Assembly: GCF_001039355.2 (NCBI RefSeq)
Contig: NW_019775498.1
Location: 5,914 to 69,913 of the forward strand
Direction of reading: 5' to 3'
From: Lingula anatina
Taxonomy: Eukaryota > Brachiopoda > Lingulata > Lingulida > Lingulidae
Length of the DNA stretch: 64,000 bases
The position numbers and the translations under genes are program-made. Of this stretch, positions 49,565-61,900 are shown one piece after another. The notes beneath the pieces are model-generated. The model saw only the letters and a program-made list of their open reading frames with translations. It ran no database searches and was not told where the DNA came from. Each line of letters begins with the position of its first letter. Positions within the stretch are counted from its first letter, which is position 1.

Positions 49565-51060
49565 ATTAGCAAAGACTTACGAATGAAACATGACAGGAGT
49601 TTCCATTCTAGAAATGAAAGCAACATCATCCTGAAAAGATATTTTTAACAGTTACACTTTTATTTAGGGAAAATAGACAAAATATTTCAGGCTCAGAAGT
49701 AAACAGTATTTTCAAAATTTTCTTTTCTACTCTAACATAATGATTGATACATATAATCATATCAATAAGGTGTCTCTAATAACCATAACTGTTTAAATGT
49801 TAGATACTAGATACTAATATCCAAAAGAAACCAGCTATGACCAAACATGTAAATATAACATCCATAAGAGTGAGCACCCAATCACTTTATTCCCCTGTAG
49901 AAAATTATGGAAAATATGATGATACAGCAAACTGTGTTTACCGAAAAAAAAGAAAATAACCTGTTAATAATTATGAGTTTTAGCAGTAGAGTAAACTTTA
50001 GGTAGAGATGAACACATTTAGTATTAACTACATTTAACCAAAATATCCTAAATTACAATGAATAATCTTTTTTCCCAAATGAATTGTAATTCAACAATGT
50101 ATGCTATTTAAAAGATGATACAAATAAATATTGTAGACAATTTACATTAATAACTGTTTGAGAGCATGAATGTGCAGTATGGCACAGGAATGAAGTTACT
50201 GGTAGGTTACTTTGCAATAAGGAGAGCTTGGGAATCGAACCCAAGACCTTCCACACAAGGTGAACGCTCTACCACTGAGCTTGCTCTCCTGTGATATTTC
50301 ACTACCACCTATCCTGACCAATATCCACTGCCTCAAAACAATGTTCCACTAAAATCAAGCTAGAGGTGCTGACAACTATCAAATCAGCCCACAAGCATGA
50401 TAGTGGGGGCGCTAAATTTATTTGCATTCATTACACATATTTTTTTACCATCACCTTTTTCTTGTACGTTTTAATTTCGATAAATTACAGAAAATAGTGT
50501 AATTTTACCATAATATACAGTACTTCAAAACAAATGTTTTGGTCTAAAATTAACCAGACTCGGAATGACGGAACAACTTAGATAGGGCACCATAAATATA
50601 ATTGGGTATACGACTTTCCTGGCATATCAATTCCCTCTCACTCAAGGCTCTCTTGCTGAATTTTTGGGTGATTTGGGCCTGCCTATGGTGTGGAAAAAAT
50701 GGACATCGTACTCAGACCGGGCAGAACGAAACAAAACAAACCAACGTGACTCTAAAAATGGGTCAATCAAGACAAGCACGAACGCAATCTCCTCTCACCA
50801 CATCTAACACACTCCTGTGCGCAAATGCGCTCCAGGTCAGCCTATCGTATAAAATCAAAAATCTTTATTAAAATTGGCCAATTTCATCGCAATAGGTTAT
50901 AATTGTGAAAAGAAATATTAGTTTTACGCATATTTATTTTATTTTAAATTAAATAAACATTTTAACTCACCTGTGCAATATTTCTTTTGCGCGTCTATAG
51001 TTTTAGGGAAAATACCGCAAATCTTGCTGCGCGCAAAGGATTATGGTCTAAATTGGACGA
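49565..51060. other. 5' flank of the DUF6589 gene
   Basis: No coding exon recognised. It holds a tRNA-like sequence (50221-50289) and a GC-richer stretch (50960-51170) that ends in the right inverted repeat and may contain the gene's promoter. Confidence 0.45.
50221..50289 (-). repeat. tRNA-like sequence, probable SINE head or tRNA pseudogene
   Basis: The minus strand folds with a perfect acceptor stem (GGAGAGC/GCTCTCC), D stem (GCTC/GAGC) and T arm (TTGGG-TTCGATT-CCCAA), so Pol III A and B boxes are intact. The anticodon arm does not pair (TTCAC against GGAAG) and the total is only 69 nt, about three short. The would-be anticodon is TGT. This is unlikely to be a working tRNA. Confidence 0.6.
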
Positions 51061-51469
51061 GGTTGAAAGTAGTTCCAATATGGATGCCTACGTATCACGT
51101 CCGAGGTCATTGTCGAGTGCGGAGACATCCGAGTAGTTCCGAGTGAGGAAGAAGTTCGCCCCAGATGAAAGTTGAAACATCGTACGGGCAGGAAATCATA
51201 AGAACTGTAAGATTTGCATTTTCAGTTTCTCCTAAGGGAAAATAACTAAAACTTCCTGAGCACCCCTTCAACATTGTACTGCAAGTAATTTTGTGATTAT
51301 TACTTTATAAGATGTACTGTGTTTGTCTCCTGTAACTTGAAAGTGTAACCGCGGTCTTGCTTTGCTCCATATACCACTGTGCTTACGAATCACGTATGTT
51401 TTAGTACTGATATGAGCCTCCTCTTGCTTCCAATGCACTTGTATAATCACCGGCTTCTTCCTGTAATTT

Positions 51470-51585
51470 ACTCAATGCCAGGAGGAGGTGTCTTAATCTT
51501 TTAATTTGAGTGCATTCAGCAAGAGTCCATGCGGAGTAGGATGGACCTACATAGAACAATGGTTTCATGGGGAATGATCCCACTG
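51470..51585. repeat. Partial Harbinger-type MITE (right half)
   Basis: GTCTTAATCTTTTAATTTG, GTGCATTCAGCAAGAGTCC and GGACCTACATAGA match the right arm of the 61219-61457 copy, ending GGGGAATGATCCC. It lies just upstream of the SLC19 gene. Confidence 0.55.
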
Positions 51586-51768
51586 TTGACGGTCCTTCAA
51601 ATTTGGTACTTGTTGTACGTTTACATGCATAAATAGAATGCCATGATAAATGTTTTACAAACAGCAGCTTCATTTTTCATTTTCAGTGTGATTCAAAGAT
51701 GTAGCCAGTAACAAGCATTCATTCACAATATATATACTAGTACAAGTCTTCCTAGTCAACTGAGGGCC

Positions 51769-53319
51769 ATGTGTGTCTCCCTGGTGGCTGCTACAGCAGC
51801 CCTGTGCTTGTATGGCTTCCTGAAGGAGCTGCGCCCCTCGGAGTCATTTTTGACACCTTACCTTGTGGGACCAGATAAGAATTTGAGTGAAACCCAGGTG
51901 GACAATGAGGTTTGCTTTTTTGAAAATTATTTATATATAAATATATATATTTTTTGCCAGTTTATTTTCATAGTATATGTATATGCATGATGGTTCATTC
52001 TGCCAGATATTATGCAAACAAGCAAGCAAACAACAGACTAACAAATGTACATGTACATATATACCAGTACTGTATACGTTTTCTGCGGCGTGCAAACACT
52101 GCTTAAATTTTTTCTTTCAAATCACACAATACTGCAGTATCTAAAATCTATAAATCTTTGGAAATTAAGATAAATGATTATCTGAGGCATTTGCAATTTG
52201 TGAGTAATTAAAGTAATTATACAAGAAAATAAACATTCAATTCCTCCAGGTCTACCCAGTGTGGACTTACTCCTACCTCGTCGCCTTAATCGTAGTCTTC
52301 CTACTCACTGATCTCCTACGCTACAAACCAGTGATCATCTTCGAGGGTTTGACGTACCTGGGAACATGGGCCCTCCTTCTGTGGGGGCAGGGGGTCCTGA
52401 CGATGCAATTGATGCAGTTTTTATATGGACTGGCTACAGCCACAGAGATAGCGTATTATTCGTACATCTATGCAGCAGTGGAGAAGGACCACTATCAGAG
52501 GGTTACTAGCTACACTAGGGCTGCAGTGTTGTTAGGTATGGAACAAAGACTTAGACCCCATTCGCCATAGCTAGATTGTTCTAGCTGGATTTTGCTAAAT
52601 TGCTTTCTGCTTAAGTGGCTGAGATGTCTGGTACTCATACTGAAGCTGCTAAACCATAGTTTATTACCCCCTAACAGCTTCAGTAGGTGTGCCAGACATT
52701 AGAACAGCATAAGATGAATGCAATTTAGCAAGAAACCCTTCGGAGAATTTCCTGCCAAGTCGGCTTTTCCTTGAAAAATGTTTTTCTTCTACTCAAGAAT
52801 CGTTGCTAGACACATCCCTGCACTTGGAGCCAATGACTTTAACCATATCTTATTAGATAATTGAGATCTAAATGACTAGCCAGTTGATATTAAGACTGCC
52901 AAGTCTTCCTGTACATTGAACATCAGGTATTTTTCTTTTGGGGTTTTTTAAGGCCTGAATTGGCAAAGATAAGTAGCTTTGCAGAATATATGACATTTTC
53001 AAACACAGATAGTTTACCTTGAAAGAGCTTAAAATGTTTGTTTTCCCTTCCAATTTCCAGGAAGATTCATAGCAGGACTCCTTGGTCAACTTCTGGTGTC
53101 TTTGGGGCATGTGTCTTATTTTGTGCTAAACTGCATCTCAATGGGCAGTGTGGGGGCAGCATTCATTGTGGCGGTCTGTCTGCCAAGCGTCTCCAAGTCA
53201 GTGTATTTTCACCAAGAAACATCGACTGAGAACTCACAACAGCAGGTAGGTGTGGCATAAACTGGTGTAGTGTTAACTTTGTGTGTTTGAGTGTGTACAT
53301 GCTTGCATGCATGTGTGCA

Positions 53320-53352
<33 letters not shown>

Positions 53353-55955
53353 GAGGGTTAATATGTGTATAAGAGAGAGAGAGAGAGTCGTGTATAATGG
53401 CCAGAATACCTGAACTGAAAACAGCAGGTGTAAATTAATTGACATTGTGAAAATGAATTTTGATATGAAATGTTTTACTATCCCTATTTGAAAATACTTG
53501 TCTGCTTTTATTATTGTTTCTAATTCTTTGTATAAGTTATAGCTTCCAAAGATTTATCTTTGTAGTCAGGCAGTGCTGGATTGCATGTATATTTAGGTGT
53601 TGTTCATTTAATCATTATACTTGTATATGTTTACATTATCAGATTGATGCTAGCCAGGATCCCAACAGAGAAATCGACCGTGAGCGCTGCGCCTCCTGTG
53701 ATGATTCCATCATGGGCTCCCACCCCCCAAGTATCTTGAGCAGCAGGGCCAGCACACCCAGCACAATCCATCACAACCGGGGAGTCACACCTAACACACT
53801 TGAAACTGGGACTCCATCTTCATTACAGTTTGGCAGTGCTGGCTTTTTAGGCATGGATTTAGATGCCAGATCGCTGGCATATGGCATGAGTGGAAGTGTT
53901 GACAGTAAAATTATGAGGCTGGATAATGAATTTCAAGATTCTGGGAGCCATTTTTACTCTGACCTGCATCTCCGTAGCAATGTGGATGATACGGTCAGTT
54001 GGCAGTCTGTTGACACAAACTTAGTACAAAGATCGCAGAATATGAACGCAGCCTGCAGAGATTCTTTTAAAAGTATGTGGCATGATTTTTTGACGTGCTA
54101 TAGAGACCGGCACCTCTTGAAGTGGTCCCTCTGGTGGGCATTTGCAATGTGTGGGAATTTCCAAGTGGGAAACTATATCCAGAATATGTGGGACATCATA
54201 AGTCCATCCAGGGACAACCCCGATGTTTATAATGGTGGAGTGGATGCTGTGTCCACTGCAATAGGTAAAACACCGATTTATCTTGCCAACACTTGAGAAT
54301 TCCATTTCTTTGTCCTTTTTCCTCAGGCATACCTGAGGCATTTATTGACAAGTATACTTAGTATTCTACTTTTTCACCAGTTTTTGCATCAGTATCTAGA
54401 TTATTTATTTAATTGGTATGTTTATGTCACTGAAAAAAATGAATACACTAGTTTAATTTGAATTTTGGGTAGATTTAATTTTTTTTTAATTCTGTGAAAA
54501 CATTGCTCAATAGATGTGTGCTTTGTTATATTATTGTATTTATTTTGTAATACATGTATGAATAATCACCAATATTTGTACTAGTGTGTCTCAAAGACTT
54601 TAAATCATTATTCACTTAGGTGCTCTTGCTGCACTCCTGGTAGGCTTTGTGAAGGTGAACTGGAGGAAATGGGGGGAGGCTTTCTTGGGTGTGATTTCTA
54701 TACTGGATGCAGTGGTGCTACTTGCCATTTCCTTCTCCAAGTCTATCTGGCTGGCATATGGGCTTTATATTGCATTCCGGGCCTCATTTCAAATGGTTAT
54801 CACAATAGCTAGGTGAGTTTTTTATGTATGAGGTGTTTTTTATTTTCAGAAATTTTTACAAGGATCTCTCTTACTACAGAACTTTTCAGGAACAGTGTGT
54901 CTTTTTTTTTCCAACTCTATGGGTCACCAAGGTTTAAGATTCTAATGGGTTTATGTTGAAAAAAGTGACTGAACACATTTACTAACTTCAACTGATCCAG
55001 CTTTAGTTTTATCCTGAAGTTTTGCTTGGTGCCACTTTTAACATCACAGAACACAGAAAATTTACAATTTAAACAAAAATCAGCTAAGTTTGTGACATGC
55101 TATTCAATATTTTTACCATTTTCCTCTTTGTTTACACCGTTTTTATTATTGTGTTTACATTTCTGAAATTATTAATGAGTTAAGTCTATTGAACATTTTA
55201 GGTTGATTTTAGACCTTAATTATTATTTGTATTATTTCAGTTACCAGGTGGCCTCAGTGCTAGCAGTAGAGAGGTATGCCTTGGTGTTTGGTTGTAACAC
55301 GTTTGTTGCTGTGCTGATACAGACCATCATGACGGCCATACTGGTGGATAAGAGGGGGCTGGACGCCACTCCTGACACACAGGTAAGAACCCTCCCTTCC
55401 TTTTAATAATAGACAAACAAGAAAAAAATTAGTTAATAAGATATGTTTGACAAATGCGTTTTAAAAAGAAAGGGCTATGTATTATGTATTATAAATACTG
55501 ATGTCAGATGAGGGACTTGGGATCTATAACTTTACTTTTTTTCTTTTTCCTGATTTGTTGATATATAGATGTGTAAAACACTATTCAATTTGTAAATGTG
55601 AGATTCTAAATAAAAGAAAATAAATAAATGAGACAGGTATTTAATTTATGGTGAATAGACTGCAGTAGATGTGATACAAACCCTCATCTATCTGGTCAGC
55701 CTGTGGTGATTTTTGCTAATATTTTCCACTTTTTTCTTACAGTTTATAGTTTATGGGTCCTATTTCTTTGTTATTGGAACCATTTTTGCGGTAAAGGCAT
55801 CCTTCACTTTGGGCCAGAAGAAGTGTTACTGCTCCAAACTGAGAGATTCTAATGTCCCATACAGAGAAATGGATGACAGTAGCATAGATGACAGTACTGT
55901 TGACAGGGGATCCGGACAGTCTGGATACTCAGAGGGAAGTTTGGTAATAAATTAG
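51769..55955 (+). CDS. SLC19-family thiamine (or folate) transporter
   Basis: Plasma-membrane vitamin carrier of the reduced-folate-carrier family. Seven exons in phase: 51769-51909, 52250-52535, 53061-53245, 53643-54264, 54620-54812, 55241-55382 and 55743-55955, giving 593 residues. The start [20 protein letters not shown] leads into [20 protein letters not shown], the family signature, then [15 protein letters not shown] and [14 protein letters not shown]. These read closer to the thiamine carriers SLC19A2/A3 than to SLC19A1. Exon 4 encodes a long Ser-rich cytosolic loop between helices 6 and 7 (about 120 residues) and then restarts with [20 protein letters not shown]. The tail is hydrophilic and acidic/Ser-rich. 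A MITE sits 18 bp after the exon 2 donor. Confidence 0.9.
52554..52765. mobile_element. Harbinger-type MITE, copy in SLC19 intron 2
   Basis: Begins after TTA (52551-52553) with GACCCCATTCGCC. Arms GAAGCTGCTAAACC and CCCCTAACAGCTTC pair, as do TTGCTAAATTGC and GCAATTTAGCAAG. The right end is degraded. Confidence 0.65.
52860..53000. repeat. Interspersed repeat shared with SUCLA2 intron 1
   Basis: CTAAATGACTAGCCAGT, a CTTCCTGTACAT block, CCTGAATTGGCAAAGATAAG and TTGCAGAATAT are shared with 23120-23320 and 33105-33280. Confidence 0.45.
53316..53387. repeat. GT and GA microsatellites in SLC19 intron 3
   Basis: A GT dinucleotide run at about 53316-53347 followed by GA at about 53374-53387. Confidence 0.85.
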
Positions 55956-56352
55956 CTGACACATTGTACCATTGATGAACCAGTGGTTTATTGATTTGCC
56001 TTTGACATTGCATGTTTGACAGATATCACAGTGACTCTTCACACATTCAAAGTAGCACCAGCTTAAACAAAAAAATTTATATGCTGGCCTAATTTCAAAT
56101 GCTTTAAATTGATGAACCTGGTTAGAGTTCAACTCGTTAGACTTAAGAAGTCTGTGTTGTTTAAATGTCCAAGGTGCAGTTAGAATCAATTATGTAAGCT
56201 TCTCCACCAGAGGGCATCTGGGTGATGATGTCCTTCTTATTTATTTTTTTTTTTTTGCAAAATTTGCACCTGTTGTACAGAAATTGTACAAAATTAACCA
56301 GAGGAATATCTGTGAATATCAGATGAAAAAATCTTTCTGGATATGTGTAATT

Positions 56353-58315
56353 TGATTTTCCTATCAAATGCAAATTATTGAGTAATTTAGTTCAGTGTAT
56401 ATATGATAGATAGGCAGATGAACAGAATTGTTTTACAGACCATGGGAGAGAGGCCACTTGGTGAAAGGCAACCCAGCTCCTTCAGAATTTTTTTTCTGTT
56501 GTGGTGCAACACAAGACAGGGTAAATCATTAATTGGTTAGCCTACTATGAAAAAAGTCTCCAAATCCATTTTAGTCCCATTTTTGATTTTTTCAAAATTT
56601 TATTATCAAAGTAAGATAAGCATCCCCACTGTCAAAATTTGAGACACAACTGTAACATTGTAGCTCAAAGGCCTAATAAGGTTTACATGTTGTGTTTATG
56701 AAAGGTAAAGCTGAATTTTATTTACCAATTTGAACTGCAGTTCAGCAAAGATTCATAGAAATATATTTAAAAGAAATACTGTGCCACTTGTGCAAGGTCT
56801 CAAATGAAATATTAATTTCTAAGTTGTTTTAAGTTGCCTTAAAATTCAAAGTAAGCATTTAATGACTGTAGAAAATACTCAATGACAGGGCAGATAGATT
56901 GTTTTTGATATGCAGGTATCTTTCTGATTTATTTTAGAGAACTTGACAGAAATAACATTAAAAAATTTAGCAAAATTTAGGAATTGAAATCTATATATTT
57001 TGTACTAACTTACAAGTTTATTTACCAGAGCCATAACAGCAAAGTCATATCAGTCCCCAAGAACAAAAAGTGCCAATTTGTGTTTTCCTTTATGTCTAAA
57101 TATATATATTCACATTGTTGAAATACATTTTTTGTGTTGTAATCTAAAAGAATGAAGATGAAGAGCTTTATGTACAATATTATGTTTTCTTGAACAACAA
57201 ACACTGATGTTGATTGTTTTCTCAAATTAGATGTAGAAAGGGAAAGAGTTATCTCTTTGAGGTTATGTAAAGAAAGTCTTTTATATATGCCCACCAAATA
57301 TATGACATAGGGCCCAGTGACTTCTGGGTTATAATATTGTCACTGTGGCATTCAGCTGGTGACCTTGAAGTTGAAGTTGGTGGGCAGTTTGTTGTAGGTT
57401 ATGGTAATGACTCTTTCTTTTCAGTGGAAAAATTATCAAATTGAACCTTTCAGATACATATCATACATAGTTTTGGAATTTGCTTTCAATTTTGTTGCCA
57501 TTAAATAGGAATGTTCTGATTTTAAAAAATTAGACCTCAAAAGAATACAGTAACTGTAAAATTCACAATTTCCGTCATTAAAAGGATTGAGTCATTACTA
57601 TACTGTTTATTATATTTGAAGTAAAGGAAATAATTTAACATAAAGAATTTCATTTGCCAATAGCTGTAGAAAGTTGAAGTGAGATTTACCAGTCAATAAG
57701 CATTATTACAGATTCAATTCACTTGAATGCCTGATAAGTTACTCAAAATATCAAGTAGTTTATAATTTAACACATAAATGCCAAAGTGTGTTGTTGGGAT
57801 TCGGCATTAATTATATAACATACAGCTAGCCTGTGGCCAGAGTTGGTGTTGTTGGGGGAGGGGAGGGGGAGCATTAATAGAACCGACCTCTTTGCCAGAA
57901 CTTGTCTTAGGCTACATTCAACTTCAAGTTCAATTAGCATTTGGCCTTGAATTTACAGACCTTGATAAATGGAAATGGCTTTTATTATGAAATCTATAGT
58001 AAAAGTTGCCTACAAAAAATCCAGGTTATTTTATTGAAATATTTTTACTAAAAGACCCCCTTGTTTCTCTATCCAATTCCTGGCAACAGTCCTGTACTGG
58101 AAAATAATGTTTTGAAACTTTCTGATGCAGGAATGGATAATGTTTTCTTTAGCACAAAGGTTGAGGAGCTCTGAATTAAGTAAGCCCACTGATGCTATAG
58201 CTACTGTTGAAACTAGAAACAACAAGAACAAATAAAGATTGTTATTATTTATTATGTTTATATATTTGTCATAATCCTGCACTGCAGAAATGCTTGCAAT
58301 ATTTTGGGTAATTAA
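56353..58315. repeat. Non-coding stretch repeated at 62220-64000
   Basis: Downstream of SLC19. Aligns base by base with 62220 to the window end, with small indels (for example a block near 57900-58100 missing in the other copy). No coding frame. The second copy begins exactly after the N at 62219, so these are probably two alleles of one stretch. Confidence 0.85.
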
Positions 58316-58502
58316 CGGCCCATAACAATTTACCTTACCATTGTTAATCGATAAAAGACTGGGATTACTGGGGAATACCAGCTCTGGGCATGCATTTAAC
58401 CTGCATGTAATGTACCTCCAACAGCAGGGTCCTTTTCAAGGTTCAGTTTTAGATCTATGTTCTGAGCCGTGGACACCCGTAAGCCTACACTTCGTAGAAA
58501 TT

Positions 58503-58717
58503 GGGCGTATTCCCATAGATTTTAGATCGATCTATCCCCGTGGGGAGTCTCAGTAGATTACTGTCAGATAATCCGGCTTAAATGTCCGTCCCGCCTACTA
58601 CAAGCTGTAAGGGGGTAATTAAGTCTCGTGCCCGCTCGGCTGACAGCTATTTAGCGTGAAACCCCAGGGAGTTAGGTCGATCTAGTTTGGATCGATCTAA
58701 TCTCTGGGAATGGGGTC
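58503..58717. mobile_element. Harbinger-type MITE, near-identical twin of 3260-3478
   Basis: 215 bp with ATT on both sides (58500-58502, 58718-58720). Ends GGGCGTATTCCC and GGGAATGGGGTC. It differs from the 3260 copy by only a few substitutions and a short indel although 55 kb apart, so both inserted recently. Confidence 0.8.
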
Positions 58718-58957
58718 ATTGTGTCAGAGTCAACAAACGAAGCAATGCGTCACCTTTCACTGTCATAATTATTCATTCATTTTTACTTAAAAAAGAAACT
58801 AAAAAATAGTACACCATGCTCAGAGCAGTTTTGAATCACATAATCTGAACTAACAAAAAAGAATGAAGGCTTCCCAATAACAAAAAAATATTTTTCACTA
58901 CGATTGTGCGTTTTGTGACACAACCATCCGAAATTAAAATGAAATATACAGATAACG

Positions 58958-61900
58958 TTAAACAATAATAAAGGGAACTAGTAACCAAAGAATTGCGAAA
59001 TTAATCAGTGTAGACATGCTGTTTAGCCTGGTTCCATCTGATGCACGGATTTTTTTAACACTGGCGGATTCATCCGGGCACTTGGCACTCGTCGTCTGCT
59101 CTTCCTCGTTCTCGAAATTCCATGTTCCACATCGCGGGAAATTGCGTGGAATTGGTGGAAAGTCTTTCTTTGGGTCACCGACTTTGATAACAAGAGCCAT
59201 GCCGCTTTCTGAGTGAATTAGTATGTGACAATGAAACAACCAAAAACCTGAAAGATATCAAAAAGAATTGAAAATATCTATCGTAAGTTAATTTTTGGTA
59301 ATTAAAAATGTCGGAGCATATGGATGGAAATGGAGATGGAAAGTGGAAAATACATGTGTGTATTGAAATGATGGTCTATAATATTGAGAACTGACGTATC
59401 TTAAATGAAATATAAATATGAGGAATCACAAAATTCTTATGGTAAGGCCTTTTTTTCATCTGAGTACCTGGATTCGTGGCATGAAAACGGACAATTGTAA
59501 ATCCCCCATTTGGAACTGCCACAGTGTCTTTAAGCGCCGCTCCCTTAAGCTTTCGCTTTATCAAACCTTTCCTGTCCATTTGTTTGACATCGTCTGTTGT
59601 GAAAGGTCCATCAATCTGGAAGAATAAACTTATATGATGTGACAGGTGAAAATTTTTGAAAATTAAATGCTCTCATCCTCCAAAACAAAATGGAAACAGA
59701 GTTCTCAGTGAAGTAGATAGTCGTCTGCTTTCCATTTCGAACCAAACCAACAGCTTACATGTACGTATCGAGATATTAGCGTAATGTTCCCAGTGAGCGT
59801 GAACTTCATGCTTTTGTTTTCAGTTTACCTAGAGATTTATTGATAATTTTATGGGGAGGGAGAGATAAAGTCTAAATAAATACCCCTCATTTCTTTTCCT
59901 CGATTAAGGAGATGAGTCTCGATCAAGAACGCAGTTTGATTTTTCATTGACCTGCTCTATTTCACAACAGTACTTCATTTTCCGATTATATTCTCTGTTA
60001 ACTTGTTTTGTCACCCAAAACTGGGGCCTTGCTTGGTCTCTGCGTTTAGTCAATAGTTCATTTTTATGACAGTCAAGGGGTCGATTAATTCATCATAATT
60101 GTCAAATCTGACAGTTCACCATATGCGCATTTAACAAGCGCTGCAATATACTCATAAGTACAGTAAGTGCCATTAACCCAGACAGCCATAGAACCTGGTT
60201 ATTTGTTCTATCAGCTACACTTCTCGTGCTTGCTTTTTAATATAAAACACCTGTAAATGCTTAACCTTCTGAATGTGTAACTATTTGCAGCCATGAAGGA
60301 ACAAATGAGTCGGTGTCGTATCCGTGTCAGACGCAGCCAGACATCCAGTACAGAAGACACAACAACGTCATGCATTAGAGCCCACTTCTATACCTAGATC
60401 GATCCAGCAGGATCGACCCATCTCCGAGGGGATTCTTGTTAAATTGCATTCAGCTTAAGCATCTGAGATGTCAGGCACGCTTCTGAAGCTGCTAAACGAT
60501 AGTTTATTTCCCCCTAACTGCTTCAGTAGCCGTGCCAGACATGAGAGCCGCTTACGTTGAGTGCAATTTAGCGAGAAATCCCTCGGCGATGGGTCGATCC
60601 TGCTAGATCGATCTGGGTATAGGAATGCGGACTTAGGCTCAGGGCAAAATCGTAAAGTACATGTACCCCTGACCAGGACCGCATCGATTTTCACTTTATA
60701 TTCACTGATATTTCTATGGCTTATTTTTAGAATCTTTGCACAGAATTGACGTCAACACTCAGCTGGCCTTCGGTATAGAGTATAGATAGTGAACCATTAG
60801 ACAAGCATATAAATAAATGACATTGGGGAATAAGAAGTATCGTATCGTAAACGAAATCAAAATCCGTCGCAACGGAGTATTTTGTACAAGTAGCACTTAT
60901 CTTTACGCGTTGCATTTTAATAGCATGTTCATTCACAAAACGTTGAAAGGGACACAATTGGCGTTCTAGACCTAATATAGCAAAAATTAATCTTTATTTA
61001 AATTTCCCCCTTGATCATTGTAAATCGTTTACAGAATTAAGATCCATAGACCTGGTTTTGACGCGACAAAATAATAATAAAAAATCCTCGAAAAATGGTT
61101 TAAAGATCGTTATTTTCTCAATAGTTTAGGATAGGCACACCTTGATGAAAAAGAGAAAATTATTTAAATCATGAGGAAAATTGATCCAGTTTGCTGAATC
61201 AAGGTTTAACGCGCATTATATGCCCATAAGACAAAAAAGGCGATTCAACCCTGCGGGGACTTTCGCTGAGTGCAATCATCTTAACTGAATGGCACTCCAT
61301 TAGTTTCAAACGTTCACGTTCAATTACCATCATTTCCGTGTCCTCCTTCACGGCAAGAGGAGACGTTTTAATCTGTAAAACTGACTGCATTCAGCGAGAG
61401 TCCCCAAAGAGACGGATCGATCTACGTAGACCGATGGTGTGCTTTGGGAATGGGGCCTTACTTTGTGCATAGCCATCACCCTGAATGGCTGTCCATGTAG
61501 ATGCATCGGGTGGTGAGAGTCCTTGGTGCCCATGAGGTCAACCATCACGAGCTCCACCACCTGGCCGTACTCGACCTCCAGCAGGTACGTACACTCACAC
61601 GCGCCGTGCATACAGTTCGTGTGTGTTGTGTGGTTGCAGAACTGCCCCTGGAATGAAAACCGTTATAATACTGACTGGTGGGGGAAAATAAACAATGGAG
61701 TTACAATGTTTATTGTCTTATTCCACCTACACCATCCACCTGATAATTGAATCGTGAGATTTGGTTCTGTTGGCAGATAGCGTCTTTTTTCAACTTTGTG
61801 GGAATATGGATTTGGAAAAGTCCTCCAGAGGGACCACCGTAAAGTGACATGATAGAGCAAAATATTAAGACCAATTATATGATTCGTAGGGCCTACATTG

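Larger units (their letters stand above)
41200..51170. mobile_element. Putative ~10 kb RecQ-DUF6589 element with inverted repeats
   Basis: Two convergent genes, a RecQ-like helicase (+) and a ZAD-like/DUF6589 protein (-), lie between imperfect inverted repeats. The left arm, about 41225-41285, reads AATCGG, CCTCGG, TTCCGCA and ACCTCGGATGTGATA. The right arm, about 51090-51143 on the minus strand, reads ACTCGG, ACTCGG, CTCCGCA and ACCTCGGACGTGATA, in the same order and spacing. DUF6589 proteins are numerous in invertebrate and fungal genomes and look transposon-derived. From memory, the AcademH lineage of Academ transposons encodes a helicase; I infer kinship with that class but have not shown it. 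Exact ends and target duplications are not determined. Confidence 0.55.

Noticed and set aside
51401-51673. Minus-strand frame upstream of the SLC19 gene
   Set aside because: It covers a partial MITE and runs into non-conserved sequence.
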